Below are positions 61,201 to 64,000 of a DNA stretch of 64,000 bases, one piece after another. How positions within the stretch are numbered: the first letter of the stretch is position 1; each line of letters starts with the position of its first letter. This DNA is from Xylocopa sonorina (taxonomy: Eukaryota > Arthropoda > Insecta > Hymenoptera > Apidae). The stretch spans positions 372,001-436,000 of the forward strand of contig NW_027490132.1 of NCBI RefSeq assembly GCF_050948175.1, in the 5' to 3' direction. Both the position numbers and the translations under genes were made by a program. Below the pieces are notes generated by a model, which was given only the letters and a program-made list of their open reading frames with translations, searched no databases and was not told the origin of the DNA.

Positions 61201-64000
61201 AAACGCTATTTCCTTGCAAGGAAGTGTCGCATTTACATTCATTTGAAGTGTAGACGAGGAATACATAACACTTCGCAAATCATATTATATCTTACCATGA
61301 AACATAGAAATGAGATGCGATATCGCGTTTTAAGGATCATATGAACTCTATTGCTACGATACGTAGACATCTGCAATCGCTATTTCCTTGCAAGGAAGTG
61401 TCGCATTCACATTCATTTGAAGTGTAGACGAGGAATGCATAACACATCGCAATGAATATTATATCTTATCATGAAACATAGATATGAGATGCAATATCTC
61501 GTTTTAAGGAGCATTTGAACTCTATTGCTTCGATACGTAGACATCTGCATACGCTATTTCCTTGCAAGGAAGTGTCGCATTTACATTCAATTGAAGTGTA
61601 GACGAGGAATACATAACAGTTCGCAAATCATATTATATCTTCCCATGAAACATAGAAATGAGATGCGATATCGCGTTTTAAGAAGCATTAGAACACTATT
61701 GCTACGATAGGTAGACATTTGCAAACGCTATTTCCTTGCAAGGAAGTGTCGCATTTACATTCATTTGAAGTGTAGAGGAGGAATACATAACACTTCGCAA
61801 ATCATATTACATCTTACCATGAAACATAGAAATGAGGTGCGATATCGCGTTTTAAGAAGCATTGGAACTCTATTGCTACGATACCTAGACATCTGCAGAC
61901 GCTATTTCCTAGCAAGGAAGTGTCGCATTTACATTCATTTGAAGTGTAGACGAGGAATACACGACACTTCGCAAATCATATTATATCTTATCATGAAACA
62001 TAGAAATGAGATGCGATAACGCATTTTGAGGAGCACTAGAATTCTATTGCTACGATATGTAGACATCTACAAACGCTATTTCCTTGCAAGGAAGTGTCGC
62101 ATTTACATTCATTTGAAGTGTAGAGGAGGAATTAATAACACTTCGCAAATCATATTACATCTTACCATGAAACAGAAATGAGATGCAATATCGCGTTTTA
62201 AGAAGCATTAGAACTCCATTGCTACGATACCTAGAAATCTGAAGACGCTATTTCCTAGCAAGGAAGTGTGGCATTTACATTCATTTGAAGTGTAGACGAG
62301 GAATGCATGACACTTCGCAAATCATATTATATCTTATCATGAAACATAGATATGAGATGCAATATCTCGTTTTAAGAATCATTTGAACTCTATTGCTTCG
62401 ATACGCAGACATCTGCAAACGCTATTTCCTTGCAAGGAAGTGTCGCATTTACATTCATTTGAAGTGTAGACGAGGAATACATAACACTTCGCAAATCATA
62501 TTATATCTTACCATGAAACATAGAAATGAGATGCGATATCGCGTTCTAAGAAGCATCAGAACACTACTGCTACGATAGCTAGACATTTGCAAACGCTATT
62601 TCCTTGCAAGGAAGTGTCGTATTTACATACATTTGACGTGTAGACGAGGAATACATAACATTTAGCATATCATATTATATCTTACCATGAAACAAAGAAA
62701 TGAGATGCGATATCGCGTTTTAAGAAGCACTAGATCTCTATTGCTACGATAGGTAGACATCTGCAAACGCTATTTCCTTACAAGGAAGTGTCGCATTTAC
62801 ATTCATTTGAAGTGTAGACGAGGAATACATAACACTTCGCAAATCATATTATACCTTACCATGAAACATAGAAATGAGATGCGATATCGCGTTTTAAGAA
62901 TCATAAGAACTCTATTGCGACGACACGTAGACATCTGCAAACGCTATTTCCTTGCGAGGAAGTGCCGCATTTACATTCATTTGAAGTGTAGACGAGGAAT
63001 ATATGACAATCCTCAAATCATATTATATCTTACCATGAAATATAGAAATGAGATGCGATATCGCGTTTTAAGAAGCACTAGAACTCTATTGCTACGATAG
63101 GTAGACATCTGCAAACGCTATTTCCTTACAAGGTAGTGTCACATTTACATTCATTTGAAGTGTAGACGAGGAATACATAACACTTCGCAAATCATATTAT
63201 TCCTTACCATGAAACATAGAAATGAGATGCGACATCGCCTTTTAAGAATCATAAGAACTCTATTGCTACAATACGTAGACATCTGCAAACGCTATTTCCT
63301 TGCAAGGAAGTGTCGCATTTACATTCATTTGATGTGTAGACGAGGAATATATAACAGTTCGCAAGTCATATTATACCTTACCATGAAACATAGAAATGAG
63401 ATGCGATATCGCGTTTTAAGAATCATAGGAACTCTATTGCTACGATACGTAGACATCTGCACACGCTATTTCCTTACAGGGAAGTGTCGCATTTACATTC
63501 ATTTGAAGTGTAGACGAGGAATACATAACACTTCGCAAATCATATTATATTTTACCATGAAACATAGAAATGAGAAGCGATATCGCGTTTTAAGAAGCAT
63601 TAGAACACTATTGCTACAATAGGTAGACATTTGCAAACGCTATTTCCTAGCGAGGAAGTGTCGCATTCACATTCATTTGAAGTATAGACGAGGAATGCAT
63701 AACACTTCGCAATGAATATTATATCTTATCATGAAACATAGATATGAGATGCGATATCACGTTTTAAGAAGCATTTGAACTCTATTGCTACGATACGTAG
63801 ACATCTGCAATCGCTATTTCCCTGCAAGGAAGTGTCGCATTTACTTTCATTTGAATCGTAGACGAGGAATACATGACACTTCGCAAATCATATTATATCT
63901 TACCATGAAACGTAAAAATGAGATGCAATATAGCGTTCTAAGAATCATAAGAACTCTATTGCTACGATACGTAGACATCTGCATACGCTATTTCCTTGCA
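58290..64000 (+). repeat. 20-monomer higher-order repeat (offset 3478 bp), second copy cut by window edge
   Basis: The TAGAGGAGG, AATGAGGTGCG, GCATTGGAAC, GATAACGCATTTTG, GGAATTAATAAC and GATACGCAGAC variants recur in order 3478 bp apart (58341 and 61819 for one ATGAAAC landmark). That is 20 monomers minus 2 bp, the shortfall being a 172-bp AAACAGAA monomer near 58694 and 62170. A related 172-bp monomer is at about 46690. The array is still intact at base 64000. Confidence 0.82.

Larger units (their letters stand above)
17536..64000 (+). repeat. 174-bp satellite array, block 2 (about 267 monomers, continues past window)
   Basis: Same monomer and orientation as block 1, uninterrupted by any other sequence. 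It opens at GTAGACATCTGC, a different point of the monomer from where block 1 stops. The first monomer carries the rare TTGGAAGG and AAATGTGATG variants also found at about 8168 and 8260, tying the two blocks together. Length variants are rare: 172-bp monomers (AAACAGAA), a 4-bp deletion near 24544 and a 1-bp loss near 44766. Long plus-strand frames occur, the longest at 37584-39965. They are not annotated as genes because stop-containing variants are homogenised alongside them. Confidence 0.97.

Noticed and set aside
17536..64000. CRISPR-like or gene-cluster array
   Set aside because: Units are whole 174-bp monomers with no unique spacers between short repeats. The context is a eukaryotic satellite with a gypsy element.
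605..64000. Telomeric or subtelomeric array
   Set aside because: No TTAGG, TTAGGG or related short telomere repeat appears on either strand, and the array is interrupted only by gypsy-type sequence.

Overview
The window is a piece of eukaryotic constitutive repeat, not a gene-bearing region. About 54.4 kb of the 64 kb is a tandem satellite with a 174-bp monomer, roughly 313 monomers all on one strand. It is interrupted by one full-length Ty3/gypsy LTR retrotransposon and closed on the left by part of an LTR from a related element in the opposite orientation. The host is most likely an arthropod. An insect is the best guess, and the CpG-rich LTRs would suit an ant or other hymenopteran, but nothing here proves the species. 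No host protein-coding gene, rRNA or tRNA gene was found.

Layout. 1-604: terminal part of a diverged gypsy LTR, minus strand. 605-8558: satellite block 1. 8559-17535: intact plus-strand retrotransposon of 8,977 bp, with 5' LTR 8559-10092, primer-binding site 10106-10123, gag 10175-11494, pol in the -1 frame to 16293, polypurine tract 15991-16001 and 3' LTR 16002-17535. 17536-64000: satellite block 2, running off the window.

The retrotransposon looks coding-competent. Gag has two CCHC zinc knuckles. Pol keeps the protease DTGA, the RT YLDD box, RNase H, an integrase with HHCC and D,D(35)E, and a GPY module. A GGGAAAC slippery heptamer with a GC-rich stem-loop 6 nt downstream lies in the correct frame in the gag/pol overlap. 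The two LTRs differ at about 23 of 1,534 positions with no indels (counted by eye). Pol stays open through the polypurine tract and 96 codons into the 3' LTR. There is no env and no chromodomain.

The satellite has higher-order structure. Monomer variants recur as blocks of 5, 6, 8, 9, 11, 12 and 20 monomers, traceable by private substitutions, stop-creating variants and 1-, 2- and 4-bp deletions. Each standard monomer carries three short dyads: GCGATATCGC, CTACG-ATA-CGTAG and TTCCTTGCAAGGAA. Since 174 is a multiple of 3, monomers chain into very long open frames (up to 793 codons). I regard these as coincidental. The HOR organisation, the dyads and two related gypsy insertions make this a reasonable centromere or pericentromere candidate, which is an inference.
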